DNA of 64,000 nucleotides, taken from Candidatus Poseidoniaceae archaeon (GTDB lineage: Archaea > Thermoplasmatota > Poseidoniia > Poseidoniales > Poseidoniaceae). The position numbers and the translations under genes were made by a program. The notes beneath the pieces were generated by a model. That model was given only the letters and a program-made list of their open reading frames with translations. It searched no databases and was not told where the DNA came from. This document shows positions 27,786 to 35,996 of this stretch, in pieces (within the stretch, counting starts at the first letter, position 1; every line of letters begins with the position of its first letter). The DNA is taken from NCBI GenBank assembly GCA_949372655.1, contig CASIAI010000001.1:77279-141278 (forward strand), read 5' to 3'.

Positions 27786-28246
27786 TCATCGCCTCCTTGG
27801 AATTGAATACCTTCAATGGACATTTGAGAGCGCATGTGAGCAATCGAACGGTATGATCCACCTTTAGCCTTCAAGTAATACCTACGGTACTGTGAAGGTT
27901 CAATAGTTTCATCTTCACGAAGGTCTTTCAAAACACGTCTTTGTGATCTGATAGTCCTCATCCAACGATTCTTACGAGGATTTCTTGCGTTTGCTGAACC
28001 TGCTCTCTTACCTTGACCTTTTCTTCGGCCTTTTCTCTTCTGTTCCAAACGCATTCTTGCCCTGGCACGAGAAGTTCCTTTGATAGGTTTAGCTCTAATC
28101 CATCCTTCATCAATAAATTCACGGATATCATCAGTCTGAACTGCTGAAGCGATTTGGTCGACATAATCTGGATTAACCCAAACTCTGTTAACACCACACT
28201 TTAGAAGTCTAGCTGCTAAACGCTTTTGATTGGTAATTTGCATCAA
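27782..28246 (-). CDS. rpl19e: 50S ribosomal protein L19e (eL19)
   Basis: The protein reads NQKRLAARLLKCGVNRVWVNPDYVDQIASAVQTDDIREFIDEGWI, followed by a long basic helix rich in Arg/Lys (KRKGRRKGQGKRAGSANARNPRKNRWM). This is the archaeal/eukaryotic L19e, absent from bacteria. The gene order L32e-L19e-L18 is the archaeal spc order. It overlaps both neighbours by 4 bp. Confidence 0.96.
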   Translation of the reverse strand: MMQITNQKRLAARLLKCGVNRVWVNPDYVDQIASAVQTDDIREFIDEGWIRAKPIKGTSRARARMRLEQKRKGRRKGQGKRAGSANARNPRKNRWMRTIRSQRRVLKDLREDETIEPSQYRRYYLKAKGGSYRSIAHMRSQMSIEGIQFQGGDE

Positions 28247-28914
28247 ATATCCCTCCTTCTGTTTAGAACACGGATTCCTAACTCATCAGCACGGGAATAA
28301 ATTTGTTCACGCTTTCTTCCACCGACACTGCGTCCAACTCTTGCTGCCTCAGTTTCTGGATCCATAGAATCTAAATCGCCTGATTTTTGAACCATTATTT
28401 CTCTAAATCCTGATGGGTGAAGTCCTCTTGCTACAGCCACTTTACCATGACCTACACGAACAAGGGAACTTCTGTACTTGTAATTTCTACGTTGTTTACT
28501 GTCCATACCATGGGGTGCTCTCCATCCAGAACGAGACAAACGCTTGTAACGGAACCATTCAGTTCTTCGGAAAGATGGTGTTTTCTTCTTTTGCTCGGAA
28601 CGAAGTTCAAGTGCAGCCTTCATCTCTTCAGAAAGTACTGGCTTTTGTTTTGCAACATGGCCTTCATCTGCATCTTCATCCCAATCTTCATCTTCCCAGT
28701 TTTCTTCTGAATCAAAATCATCATCAGATGACTCTTCTACGGTTTCTTCAACCGCTTCTTCAACCGCTTCTTCAACCGGTTCTGATTCAACTTCTTCAGT
28801 AGACTGAGAAAGTCTTTCGATTAGATCTGCTTTCTTACCTGAAACAGGCAAGTCACGCTCTTTTAGGATGACCTTCAATTCAGCCACAGTCATATCATCA
28901 TAATTATCAGACAT
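28243..28914 (-). CDS. rpl32e: 50S ribosomal protein L32e (eL32) with N-terminal SAP domain
   Basis: The C-terminal 125 residues are L32e: PSFRRTEWFRYKRLSRSGWRAPHGMDSKQRRNYKYRSSLVRVGHG and PSGFREIMVQKSGDLDSM. In front, residues 8-36 (MTVAELKVILKERDLPVSGKKADLIERL) form a helix-turn-helix SAP motif, known as a nucleic-acid-binding module. The two are joined by an acidic linker of about 50 residues with EEAVEEAVEETVEE repeats. Normal archaeal L32e is about 130 residues, so the 223-residue form is a clear fusion. It overlaps the L19e gene by 4 bp. Confidence 0.95.
   Translation of the reverse strand: MSDNYDDMTVAELKVILKERDLPVSGKKADLIERLSQSTEEVESEPVEEAVEEAVEETVEESSDDDFDSEENWEDEDWDEDADEGHVAKQKPVLSEEMKAALELRSEQKKKTPSFRRTEWFRYKRLSRSGWRAPHGMDSKQRRNYKYRSSLVRVGHGKVAVARGLHPSGFREIMVQKSGDLDSMDPETEAARVGRSVGGRKREQIYSRADELGIRVLNRRRDI
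28744..28779 (-). repeat. three tandem 12-bp repeats in the L32e linker
   Basis: On the plus strand the unit ttcttcaaccgc occurs three times (the last ends in g). It encodes the repeated acidic EEAVEEAVEE-type linker of L32e. Such short in-frame repeats can change copy number by slippage without breaking the frame. Confidence 0.75.
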
Positions 28915-28919
28915 TTATA

Positions 28920-29462
28920 TCACTCCTTTCCTACGAGATAAATTCCATCTTGGAATACACGGCGATCTCGATTCTTAACCGTGACACATCTTTCGATATT
29001 GGCTGCAGTTTGACCGACATTCTCTTTGTCGATTCCAGAAACTACAACTTCTACCTTATTGTTGACTTTAACCTCAACGCCTTCAAGAATGTCGGCGTTT
29101 CTTGGAACTCTTTCTCCGAAATAATTGTTCACCACAAACACATTACCCTTGACTGAAAGTGTCATAGGGAAGTGAGAGTAAACCGCTTTCAAATTATATG
29201 TGAAACCATTGGTAACACCCTTAACCATATTATTTAGGTGAGCATTCCAAGTTCCTGCAAGTGCCTTGGTTTTTCTACGTGGCATGTCTGCACGTACAAT
29301 TAATGTACTTCCTTCTTGGAACAGATCCACGTTAGTATTTGTGAATTGTCTTGACAAAGAGCCTTTCGGACCTTGTATAGATACGACGCCATCTTCACTA
29401 AGTGATGCTGTTACACCCTCAGGGATGGTTACGGAATGTTCGATTCTGTCGATTTTTACCAT
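28920..29462 (-). CDS. rpl6: 50S ribosomal protein L6 (uL6)
   Basis: Two L6 repeats are visible: ITIPEGVTASLSEDGVVSIQGPKGSLSRQF in the first and FPMTLSVKGNVFVVNNYFGERVPRNADILEGVEVKVNNKVEVVVSGIDKENVGQTAANIE in the second, the latter carrying the rRNA-contacting motif. The 180 residues are typical for archaea. It sits between S8 and L32e with a GGTGAT ribosome site. Confidence 0.96.
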   Translation of the reverse strand: MVKIDRIEHSVTIPEGVTASLSEDGVVSIQGPKGSLSRQFTNTNVDLFQEGSTLIVRADMPRRKTKALAGTWNAHLNNMVKGVTNGFTYNLKAVYSHFPMTLSVKGNVFVVNNYFGERVPRNADILEGVEVKVNNKVEVVVSGIDKENVGQTAANIERCVTVKNRDRRVFQDGIYLVGKE

Positions 29463-29473
29463 TCTTAATCACC

Positions 29474-29863
29474 TCAAAATACGTAAGCCAATAGCTTACC
29501 ACCAATTCTTGCATCCTTAGCATCATAGTGATGCATAACTCCAGAGTTTGTTGTTAGAATCAGTAATCCGAAGTCTTTAGCAGGTAGGTATCTTGTTTCC
29601 CACAACTCATAGTCTTGTCTTCGGACACTGTGTCGTGGCTTTACTGTGCCACAACGGTTGATTGCACCTCTAAGTTCTACTGTAAATGAGCCTCCACGGC
29701 CATCTTCAGTCTTTTCGATATTTCCTACATAGCCTGATTTTTGCATAATTTCTAGAACATTTCCAAGCAACTTGGACGCTGGCAACAATTCGACATCGAA
29801 TTTACCAGCTTGTTCAGCGTTATACATCTTAATTAGAGCATCATTTAATGGATCAATTTGCAT
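29474..29863 (-). CDS. rps8: 30S ribosomal protein S8 (uS8)
   Basis: The protein starts IDPLNDALIKMYNAEQAGKFDVELLPASKLLGNVLEIMQKSGYVG and ends RYLPAKDFGLLILTTNSGVMHHYDAKDARIGGKLLAYVF, the S8 core and the archaeal C-terminus. S8 binds helix 21 of 16S rRNA early in assembly. In bacteria it also represses the spc operon, but no matching target is evident here. Length 129 is normal. Confidence 0.96.
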   Translation of the reverse strand: MQIDPLNDALIKMYNAEQAGKFDVELLPASKLLGNVLEIMQKSGYVGNIEKTEDGRGGSFTVELRGAINRCGTVKPRHSVRRQDYELWETRYLPAKDFGLLILTTNSGVMHHYDAKDARIGGKLLAYVF

Positions 29864-29875
29864 TCTTTTCCCTCC

Positions 29876-30028
29876 TCAACTCATTTTCTTAAACCCGATT
29901 TCTGGGGCTACATCTCTGAAGCATTGACGACAAAGACGAAGACCGTGTCTACGAATCATTCCTCTTCGACGTCCACATCTACGACATCCTACACTTCGTC
30001 CAATTCTTTCTCCGTGATCTCTTGCCAT
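29876..30028 (-). CDS. rps14: 30S ribosomal protein S14 (uS14), zinc-binding type
   Basis: This 50-residue gene is too short for the ORF track. The minus strand translates from ATG 30028 as [20 protein letters not shown], followed by [20 protein letters not shown] and [10 protein letters not shown]. Two CxxC pairs separated by 14 residues bind zinc, the archaeal form of S14. It fills the gap between L5 and S8 exactly where the archaeal spc order expects it, 2 bp after the L5 stop. Confidence 0.95.
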   Translation of the reverse strand: MARDHGERIGRSVGCRRCGRRRGMIRRHGLRLCRQCFRDVAPEIGFKKMS

Positions 30029-30030
30029 AT

Positions 30031-30558
30031 TTACTCCTCCAAAATTGTGATATTATAATTTACTTTGAACCACTCACGTGATTCATCTGCAGTAAGTCTA
30101 TGAGTCATAGCGACTTTGCTCTTAGCACGTCGACGACGGCTAACTCTATGACCCGGTCTTTCGAGTACAACTGTGATATCCATTCCGTAGATTCCGATAT
30201 CTGGGTCATACTTCTGTCCTGGGAAATCTGTATAATCTCTTATGCCGAAGGAAAGGTTTCCTTCTCTGTCAAAGTTCCATGAAGGAATGACATTTTCTCT
30301 GCAAGAGAATGCATCAGTTAAAAATTGATGAATCTTTTCAGATTTGCGTAGAGTTGCTTTACATCCAATTGGTGCACCTAATCTTACTTTCAGGTCACGG
30401 TTTTGAATCTTACCAACTGTTCTTTGCGGTTTAACACCAGAAACCATTTCTAGAACGCTTTCAGCGTTAACTAGTCTGTCTCCACCTTCACCGACACCGA
30501 TGTTGATACAGATCTTAGTGATTCTTGGCATCATCATTGGATTAGCGGATTCACTCAT
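30031..30558 (-). CDS. rpl5: 50S ribosomal protein L5 (uL5)
   Basis: [61 protein letters not shown] and [33 protein letters not shown] are diagnostic of archaeal L5, which helps anchor 5S rRNA in the large subunit. The 175 residues are normal. The start overlaps the S4e stop by 4 bp. Confidence 0.96.
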   Translation of the reverse strand: MSESANPMMMPRITKICINIGVGEGGDRLVNAESVLEMVSGVKPQRTVGKIQNRDLKVRLGAPIGCKATLRKSEKIHQFLTDAFSCRENVIPSWNFDREGNLSFGIRDYTDFPGQKYDPDIGIYGMDITVVLERPGHRVSRRRRAKSKVAMTHRLTADESREWFKVNYNITILEE

Positions 30559-31256
30559 TCAACCACCTCAGTAGTAGGTAGCTTTTGTCCGCCTACTGCA
30601 AATACATTAGATACTACAGTACCGAATTCTCCAAATTGAACTTCATTAGGCATACTTGAACGCTTGACGATGTATTCCTTTACATCTGCAAATTCACCAA
30701 CGTGAGCTCCACCTGTTAGGTAACAGCGGGTTCCTTCAGCGAATCTAATATGCTCCTTTACTTCTTGAGAAGGTAGGGAAAGGACTAGAGAATCTCCAGT
30801 GCTATACTCAGTTGCGTCATCGACTAACATATTTCTTCCATCGTGAAGATTTAGTTGTGTCTTTCCACCCTTGATTGTAGTTTTACCATCAATACGGCAA
30901 ACCTTTGTTTCTGCTTCCTTCTTTGAGATTGGACGGTATCGTAGTCTACCCTTTCTATCAAGGATACAGCGATAGTTGTCCTCACCAAGAGTCAGAACAT
31001 CCATGAAACCAACACCACGACGTACATCTTTGCAGATTCTGCCGTCTATCAATGCTAGATTATTATGAAGAATATGTCTGACTTCTCTTGTGGAGTTAGC
31101 ATATCCCAAAATGTCTCTAATTACGACATTCAGAGGCATACACAAATCCAAGGCATGTGCCCCAGGTGCTGCACGTGTTACCCAAATCGAGGTTTTACGT
31201 GGAAGTGGCCAACTTCTTGGCATTGCTAAGCGCTTCAAGTGATTACTGCTACCCAT
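30555..31256 (-). CDS. rps4e: 30S ribosomal protein S4e (eS4)
   Basis: The protein reads MGSSNHLKRLAMPRSWPLPRKTSIWVTRAAPGAH, then an S4-like RNA-binding fold (VRHILHNNLALIDGRICKDVRRGVGFMDVLTL) and a KOW-type barrel (LTGGAHVGEFADVKEYIV). It is an archaeal/eukaryotic protein. ATG 31256 fits the family start and has GGAG upstream; the track start at 31265 is a TTG three codons earlier. It overlaps L5 by 4 bp. Confidence 0.95.
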   Translation of the reverse strand: MGSSNHLKRLAMPRSWPLPRKTSIWVTRAAPGAHALDLCMPLNVVIRDILGYANSTREVRHILHNNLALIDGRICKDVRRGVGFMDVLTLGEDNYRCILDRKGRLRYRPISKKEAETKVCRIDGKTTIKGGKTQLNLHDGRNMLVDDATEYSTGDSLVLSLPSQEVKEHIRFAEGTRCYLTGGAHVGEFADVKEYIVKRSSMPNEVQFGEFGTVVSNVFAVGGQKLPTTEVVE

Positions 31257-31261
31257 TATTT

Positions 31262-31669
31262 TCAACTCCTGTTTCCGGTTAATTGTTGAATTCTCAACTT
31301 ATCGGTTTCGTCAATCTTGACTACTACGACATTCGAGGCATGTACCGGTACTGCCTCTTCCTTGTTGTCCGACTTGCTGGCTTTAGCGCCTTCAATGAAC
31401 AAACGACCCTTATTAGAATCGACTCTTAATACTGAACCTGATAGTGGGTCTGCATTTCGCTTTCCACCGTGTCTCTTTCCTCCGTTGGATAGATCTCCAC
31501 GGATTATTCGAACTGTATCTCCTACACGTACGGTGACACTACGGACACCGTCAAAACGTGAATCTGGCTTGTCTAATTGTAGACGAGCGGTCAATCGCTT
31601 ACGCTTTTCATGCATTGGAGCATTAAAATGCGCTTTTCTTTGCTTTCCTGGTTTCATACTCTTTACCAT
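31262..31669 (-). CDS. rpl24: 50S ribosomal protein L24 (uL24)
   Basis: The KOW motif is in VRVGDTVRIIRGDLSNGGKRHGGKRNADPLSGSVLRVDSNKGRLFIEGAKASK, after the archaeal start KPGKQRKAHFNAPMHEKRKRLTARL. L24 is an early assembly protein of the large subunit. The 135 residues are normal. It lies between L14 and S4e. Confidence 0.95.
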   Translation of the reverse strand: MVKSMKPGKQRKAHFNAPMHEKRKRLTARLQLDKPDSRFDGVRSVTVRVGDTVRIIRGDLSNGGKRHGGKRNADPLSGSVLRVDSNKGRLFIEGAKASKSDNKEEAVPVHASNVVVVKIDETDKLRIQQLTGNRS

Positions 31670-31678
31670 TTAATCACC

Positions 31679-32077
31679 TCATACAATCTGTTTTGCATTT
31701 GCTGCAATACGTGGCCAGCGCTCGGCTGCTTCACGAGAAACTGGTCCTTTGATATCTGAACCTTGGACATCTCCTTTTTCGTTGGTTATGACACAAGCAT
31801 TATCTTCAAACTGAACCCATGTTCCGTCGACTCTTCTAAAAGGTCTCTTTTGACGAATAATTACTGCATTGAACATTTGCCTTCTTGTTTCAGGTGTTCC
31901 TTTCTTGACTGAAACCTTAGCAACATCACCTACACCACCGGCAGGATATCTCCTCATAGTTCCACCTAGTTTTAGGATGTTTAGAACTTGAACGATCTTG
32001 GCACCTGTATTATCAGCAACAGTCAGACGTGCTGATGTTGGCAATCCTCTGGTTTGTCTACCTGGAAGTCCTCGCAT
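31679..32077 (-). CDS. rpl14: 50S ribosomal protein L14 (uL14)
   Basis: The L14 beta-barrel is evident: LPTSARLTVADNTGAKIVQVLNILKLGGTMRRYPAGGVGDVAKVSVKKGTPETRRQMFNAVIIRQKRPFRRVDGTWVQFEDNACVITNEKGDVQG. Its surface contacts the small subunit in the 70S ribosome. The ATG at 32077 overlaps the S17 stop (TGATG); the track start at 32080 is a TTG. Confidence 0.96.
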   Translation of the reverse strand: MRGLPGRQTRGLPTSARLTVADNTGAKIVQVLNILKLGGTMRRYPAGGVGDVAKVSVKKGTPETRRQMFNAVIIRQKRPFRRVDGTWVQFEDNACVITNEKGDVQGSDIKGPVSREAAERWPRIAANAKQIV

Positions 32078-32412
32078 CAAGCTTCACCCCCAGTAACTTC
32101 GACAACACAGAAAGATACCGTCTTTGATAGAGGTCTACATTCCATAACTTTAACCGAATCTCCAATCTCTACATTTCCAATGCAGTTAGGAAGATGGGCT
32201 GAAAGTACTCCTGTTCTCTTTTCAAAACGTTCATATTTCTGCATATATCTTACATTGCGTCTCTCAATGGTGATTGTCTTTTGCATTCCTAAACTAGAAA
32301 CCGTTCCTTCAAGTACTTGTCCTCTCAAACGAAGCCTTCCATAAAACGGGCAATTCTCATCTCCATCCCACTCTCCAGTAGGGGGTTTTACATCTATTCC
32401 TATGTCTCGCAT
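32077..32412 (-). CDS. rps17: 30S ribosomal protein S17 (uS17)
   Basis: An OB-fold protein with the archaeal start IGIDVKPPTGEWDGDENCPFYGRLRLRGQVLEGTVSSLGMQKTITIERRNVRYMQKYERFEKR and the SAHLPNCIGNVEIGDSVKVMECRPLSKTVSF core. It is a primary 16S binder. The 111 residues are normal. It lies 5 bp after the RNase P protein gene. Confidence 0.96.
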   Translation of the reverse strand: MRDIGIDVKPPTGEWDGDENCPFYGRLRLRGQVLEGTVSSLGMQKTITIERRNVRYMQKYERFEKRTGVLSAHLPNCIGNVEIGDSVKVMECRPLSKTVSFCVVEVTGGEA

Positions 32413-32417
32413 AAGTA

Positions 32418-32675
32418 TCAGTCCATCCTATATTTACGGTGGGTTCGGTTTTCTGGACGTTGACCCACCAACGCCCCATCAATAACGACATTGCTGTCGT
32501 CAATAGTGAATTTGATACTAGCCTTTCCAAGAGTAATGTCATGTCCATTTTCGGACATCATAATTGTATTCTTGGTCTCGTCAATGACTAGTCCTTGACG
32601 ACCTACTAGTGTATTATCTAGCGAAGAGACAACCTTCAAGTTACCTCCAAGCCAATTAGAATTGTAAATGTTCAT
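32418..32675 (-). CDS. rnp1: RNase P protein component 1 (Rpp29/POP4 type)
   Basis: From ATG 32675 the 85-residue protein reads MNIYNSNWLGGNLKVVSSLDNTLVGRQGLVIDETKNTIMMS, with the Sm-like barrel of archaeal Rnp1/P29, which helps RNase P remove tRNA 5' leaders. The position between aIF1 and S17 is the conserved archaeal one. The track start at 32702 would overlap aIF1. The RNase P RNA gene itself was not found in this window. Confidence 0.93.
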   Translation of the reverse strand: MNIYNSNWLGGNLKVVSSLDNTLVGRQGLVIDETKNTIMMSENGHDITLGKASIKFTIDDSNVVIDGALVGQRPENRTHRKYRMD

Positions 32676-32676
32676 A

Positions 32677-32976
32677 TCATCGCACCTCCACATTAAATCC
32701 ATTGTTTTTTAGAACACCAGCTGCTTTTTTCTTGTGATCTCCTTGTAATTCGATTGTTCTTCCTTTTACTGTTCCGCCGGCTGCACATTTATTTTTTAGT
32801 AATTTTGCTAATTGATTAATGTCTATTGCTGAGTCCTCGATTCCTTCTACTTTGGTAACTATTTTTCCGTATCTTCTTCTGTCTGTTGAAAGTATTGCGC
32901 ATTGTTGTTCTTTTGCTATTTCTTGACATATACAAAGTTCATCGGGTAGACCACAAACATTGCAAATTCCGCTCAT
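32677..32976 (-). CDS. sui1: translation initiation factor aIF1 (SUI1)
   Basis: The SUI1 domain is clear (IVTKVEGIEDSAIDINQLAKLLKNKCAAGGTVKGRTIELQGDHKKKAAGVLKNNGF), preceded by a short zinc knuckle (CNVCGLPDELCIC) often seen in archaeal aIF1. It guards start-codon selection on the small subunit. It lies between L29 and Rnp1, as in many archaeal S10 operons. Confidence 0.95.
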   Translation of the reverse strand: MSGICNVCGLPDELCICQEIAKEQQCAILSTDRRRYGKIVTKVEGIEDSAIDINQLAKLLKNKCAAGGTVKGRTIELQGDHKKKAAGVLKNNGFNVEVR

Positions 32977-32996
32977 AATTACTCTTCTCCTTAGGT

Positions 32997-33191
32997 TCAG
33001 TTTTCTCTCATGTGCGTCTTAAGACGTGCTATGCTTCTTCTTGTTGCCTTGTAAGCACCGATACTTGATGGAGTTCCACCAAGTGCTTTCTCGGCTCTTA
33101 ATTGAAGTAGTTCTTCTTGTAATTCTAGAAGTCTTGATTCGCGAGCATCTTTGCTCATTGAAGCGATATCTCTGTTTGAAACATAACTCAT
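32997..33191 (-). CDS. rpl29: 50S ribosomal protein L29 (uL29)
   Basis: A 64-residue helical hairpin: MSKDARESRLLELQEELLQLRAEKALGGTPSSIGAYKATRRSIARLKTHM. L29 sits at the peptide exit and contacts the signal recognition particle. The start overlaps the S3 stop by 4 bp. Confidence 0.95.
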   Translation of the reverse strand: MSYVSNRDIASMSKDARESRLLELQEELLQLRAEKALGGTPSSIGAYKATRRSIARLKTHMREN

Positions 33192-33880
33192 TTGCTCGCC
33201 TCCTCAACAACATCCACAACTGTGGTTTCCTGTTCTGAACGGATTCTAAGTTCCTCTTCAGAATAGATGCTGATTTCGTGAGGGAGTTTGATTCCCTTAC
33301 GCATGATTTGTACAGTAACACCAATTGTTCCCAATTTCTTGATTGCAACAGCGTACCCTTTGTCCATGAATTGAAGTGCAGTTTCACCACAGTACTTAAC
33401 GTGGCCAAGAATGAATTTTTGTGTTCTGTTTCTTGAACCGGTTAACTTTCCGGCTACAGTTACAATAACTCCTCTGGCTCCAGACTCCATAACATTCACT
33501 GCAGCACTTGCTCCAGCTCTTCTGTAATACCATCCTCTTTCTAATGCTGATGCGATTTTACTTGCCATAACTTGGGCATTCAATGTCGGGTCAGCCTTAG
33601 GTTCAAGGTCTTCAAAACCGACTACTGAAAGTCCAGGGTTGTGAAGTTCGAATTCTTCTTCAAGTCTCTTCTGTAAATCATTGATGATCTTACCTTTACG
33701 TCCAATAACTCTACCTGGCCTTTCAGCTAGAATCTTTACACTGGTTCCACTTGGTGTACGCTTGATTGTCAAGCCACCAAATCCTGAACCGTTGGTATTA
33801 TCCATCAAGAACTCTTTTACCAGTTGGCGCTCAACATTTCTGTTGACTATTGTTCTAAGTATACTCTTTTTTCCACTCAT
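33188..33880 (-). CDS. rps3: 30S ribosomal protein S3 (uS3)
   Basis: From ATG 33880 (MSGKKSILRTIVNRNVERQLVKEF) the protein has a type II KH domain with the GRKGK loop (RPGRVIGRKGKIINDLQKRL) and the S3 C-terminal domain (GARGVIVTVAGKLTGSRNRTQKFILGHVKYCGE). It lines the mRNA entry tunnel. The internal ATG is preferred because it follows a GGTGAT site; the track start at 33913 would overlap L22. Confidence 0.96.
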   Translation of the reverse strand: MSGKKSILRTIVNRNVERQLVKEFLMDNTNGSGFGGLTIKRTPSGTSVKILAERPGRVIGRKGKIINDLQKRLEEEFELHNPGLSVVGFEDLEPKADPTLNAQVMASKIASALERGWYYRRAGASAAVNVMESGARGVIVTVAGKLTGSRNRTQKFILGHVKYCGETALQFMDKGYAVAIKKLGTIGVTVQIMRKGIKLPHEISIYSEEELRIRSEQETTVVDVVEEASK

Positions 33881-33890
33881 GATAATCACC

Positions 33891-34487
33891 TTAGAATTCG
33901 TCCTCCAACTCATCGTCTACTGTATTGAAATCTTCGAGGAAAATTTCGAGATTAACTTGGTAATGGTTAGAAGGCGTTGCACGTCCACGAGCACGAGGAA
34001 TCCAACCCTTTCTTATCTGTCCACGGTGAGCAGCGATATGAGTAATTTCCATTTCTTCAGCATCGATATCTTCGTATTGATGACGAGCATTATCCATTGC
34101 GCTTTCGATCAACTTGATAATCTCTTTAGACGCTTTGACTGGGTATCTACCTGGTCCTATTCCACCTTTCCTGTGACCGACCATTGAAGGTCCTGAACGC
34201 TTTCTCTTCTTGTTTCCACTACCTAGACGGAATGGAACTGCAGTAGCTTTTCTTCTAATATCTGCACGGTCTGAATCAATCTTTAGAACTTCATTAAGGA
34301 ATGAAACTGCCTTACTAGCAGTCATATTCTTTACAGTTCTGCATATTTCGAAACAGTGCTTAACGTGCATATCGACATTGACTGTACGTGCTGTAGCAAT
34401 ACGACTTCCTTGCAATAATTGCGTGAAACCTTTTTGGGGCATTTGACGACGTTTTGTTCGTCTATCCATCTGACTTTGTTTTACCAT
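33891..34487 (-). CDS. rpl22: 50S ribosomal protein L22 (uL22)
   Basis: The L22 fold is visible in MHVKHCFEICRTVKNMTASKAVSFLNEVLKIDSDRADIRRKATAVPFRLGSGNKKRKRSGPSMVGHRKGG, with the tunnel-lining hairpin and GRATPSNHYQVNLEIFLED near the end. It lines the nascent-peptide tunnel. ATG 34487 (MVKQSQMDRR) follows GAGGTGA by 5 nt. The C-terminus is acidic (TVDDELEDEF), as in several proteins of this array. Confidence 0.95.
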   Translation of the reverse strand: MVKQSQMDRRTKRRQMPQKGFTQLLQGSRIATARTVNVDMHVKHCFEICRTVKNMTASKAVSFLNEVLKIDSDRADIRRKATAVPFRLGSGNKKRKRSGPSMVGHRKGGIGPGRYPVKASKEIIKLIESAMDNARHQYEDIDAEEMEITHIAAHRGQIRKGWIPRARGRATPSNHYQVNLEIFLEDFNTVDDELEDEF

Positions 34488-34497
34488 ATCATTCACC

Positions 34498-34992
34498 TCA
34501 CTTCAATGCTACGTGCTTAGAGGAACGAGTTGCTCCTACACCAGGTCCGCTGTGAGCAACACTACGACGAGTAATTGCAAACTCACCTAGGTAATGCCCG
34601 ATCATCTCTGGCTTAATATCAATCTCAACGAAGTGTTGTCCGTTGTAGATAGCGATTCTCTTTCCAACAAATTCCGGTAGAATGGGCATATCTCTTCTGT
34701 GAGTACGAACTGTTCTGCTCGCGTTTCTGCGCATTCTTTCTAGGAAATGTTCGTTTTCCAATGAAAGACCACGGCCAATACTTCTTCTTGCTCTTGAAGG
34801 TAGTAGTTCGATAACAGATTGACTATCTGCTTCTTCGGAAGGCCATAGATCCATTCCTGATAATTCTTCCATAGTAAAACCACGGTATGTGAATTCTTTC
34901 TTTACACGGCCTGTTGTGGTTGAAAGACGCTTACGCGCCTTTCTTCGACTAGCCTTGGGGGTCATAAAGGACTTCTTTTTCTTTCTTGCCAT
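34498..34992 (-). CDS. rps19: 30S ribosomal protein S19 (uS19)
   Basis: The core is HRRDMPILPEFVGKRIAIYNGQHFVEIDIKPEMIGHYLGEFAITRRSVAHSGPGVGATRSSKHV, with a longer basic N-terminus of the archaeal type (ARKKKKSFMTPKASRRKARKRL). S19 contacts the A-site region and the large subunit. At 164 residues it is slightly longer than the usual archaeal 130-150. Confidence 0.95.
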   Translation of the reverse strand: MARKKKKSFMTPKASRRKARKRLSTTTGRVKKEFTYRGFTMEELSGMDLWPSEEADSQSVIELLPSRARRSIGRGLSLENEHFLERMRRNASRTVRTHRRDMPILPEFVGKRIAIYNGQHFVEIDIKPEMIGHYLGEFAITRRSVAHSGPGVGATRSSKHVALK

Positions 34993-35003
34993 ACATAATC
35001 ACC

Positions 35004-35720
35004 TCAAATCTTCTTTCCGCGACCTCGTCCGGTTCGCCTTGGAGCGATGATACCAACCTTAGCACCTGGCGGAGTTCCACGTGCAACGGAGTTTGGACCG
35101 TGAACAGCTTGGTGATTTCCACCACCATGCGGGTGATCTACAGGATTCATTGCTACACCACTTACGTGAGGGAACAACTTACCTCTTGCCTTAGCCTTGT
35201 AATATGCTGCTCCAGCAGTTCTTAGAGGCATTTCATCGCGACCATGTCCTGCTAAAACACCGATTGTAGCACGGCAGTTTATTGACAGTTCCTTTAGAGA
35301 GCCTGATGGCATTCTAATACGAACCTTATCGCCAATTCTTGCTTCTACATAGCATGAGTTTCCAGCAGACCTTGCGATTTTACCGCCATCTCCAGGGCGC
35401 AATTCAAGATTATTAATTGCAGTACCTTCTGGAATATTACCAATTGAAGTAATATTTCCAGGTCTAAGAGATACATTATCTCCAATAGCAACTTTCGTTC
35501 CGATTGAAAGTCCTTCAGTTGCTACAACTAGTGTTGATTCTCCATCAGGAAGATCAATCTTTGCTAGTGGAGCAGAATGGACAGGGCTATGAATCAAATC
35601 TGAAACTTCGCCGACTATACCATTAGCCCTAGGCATTCTATTAGCCCCTGGGAATTTATGGCTTGAAACACGGTATCGTGGTGATGAACCTTTTCTCTGT
35701 GCACGTATTCTTTTACCCAT
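35004..35720 (-). CDS. rpl2: 50S ribosomal protein L2 (uL2)
   Basis: L2 is unmistakable: GEVSDLIHSPVHSAPLAKIDL, an SH3-like barrel, and the universal C-terminal peptide VAMNPVDHPHGGGNHQAVHGPNSVARGTPPGAKVG near the peptidyl transferase centre. The 238 residues are normal for archaea. The ATG is preceded by GAGGTGAAATC. Confidence 0.97.
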   Translation of the reverse strand: MGKRIRAQRKGSSPRYRVSSHKFPGANRMPRANGIVGEVSDLIHSPVHSAPLAKIDLPDGESTLVVATEGLSIGTKVAIGDNVSLRPGNITSIGNIPEGTAINNLELRPGDGGKIARSAGNSCYVEARIGDKVRIRMPSGSLKELSINCRATIGVLAGHGRDEMPLRTAGAAYYKAKARGKLFPHVSGVAMNPVDHPHGGGNHQAVHGPNSVARGTPPGAKVGIIAPRRTGRGRGKKI

Positions 35721-35729
35721 GATTTCACC

Positions 35730-35987
35730 TCAGAATGCTCCTAGACGCATTGCAGCATCTTCTGCATCATATCCTTCTGCAAGCTTAACTGATGCATGCT
35801 TGCCGTGTTTAGTATTACGAACATTGACTTTCGCAACTTCAACTTCGAAAATTGTCTTGACTGCTTCTGCTATTTCTTGCTTGGAAGCGCTTCTTCTAAC
35901 GATAAACTCTAATCTCTGTTCAGAAGAACGAGCATCCATCGATTTTTCAGTAAGCCATGGTTGAATAATTATATCATATGCATTCAT
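35730..35987 (-). CDS. rpl23: 50S ribosomal protein L23 (uL23)
   Basis: An 85-residue protein reading MNAYDIIIQPWLTEKSMDARSSEQRLEFIVRRSASKQEIAEAVKTIFEVEVAKVNVRNTKHGKHASVKLAEGYDAEDAAMRLG, the L23 fold at the peptide exit that docks SRP and the translocon. It lies between L4 and L2 as expected. Confidence 0.96.
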   Translation of the reverse strand: MNAYDIIIQPWLTEKSMDARSSEQRLEFIVRRSASKQEIAEAVKTIFEVEVAKVNVRNTKHGKHASVKLAEGYDAEDAAMRLGAF

Positions 35988-35996
35988 AATATCACC

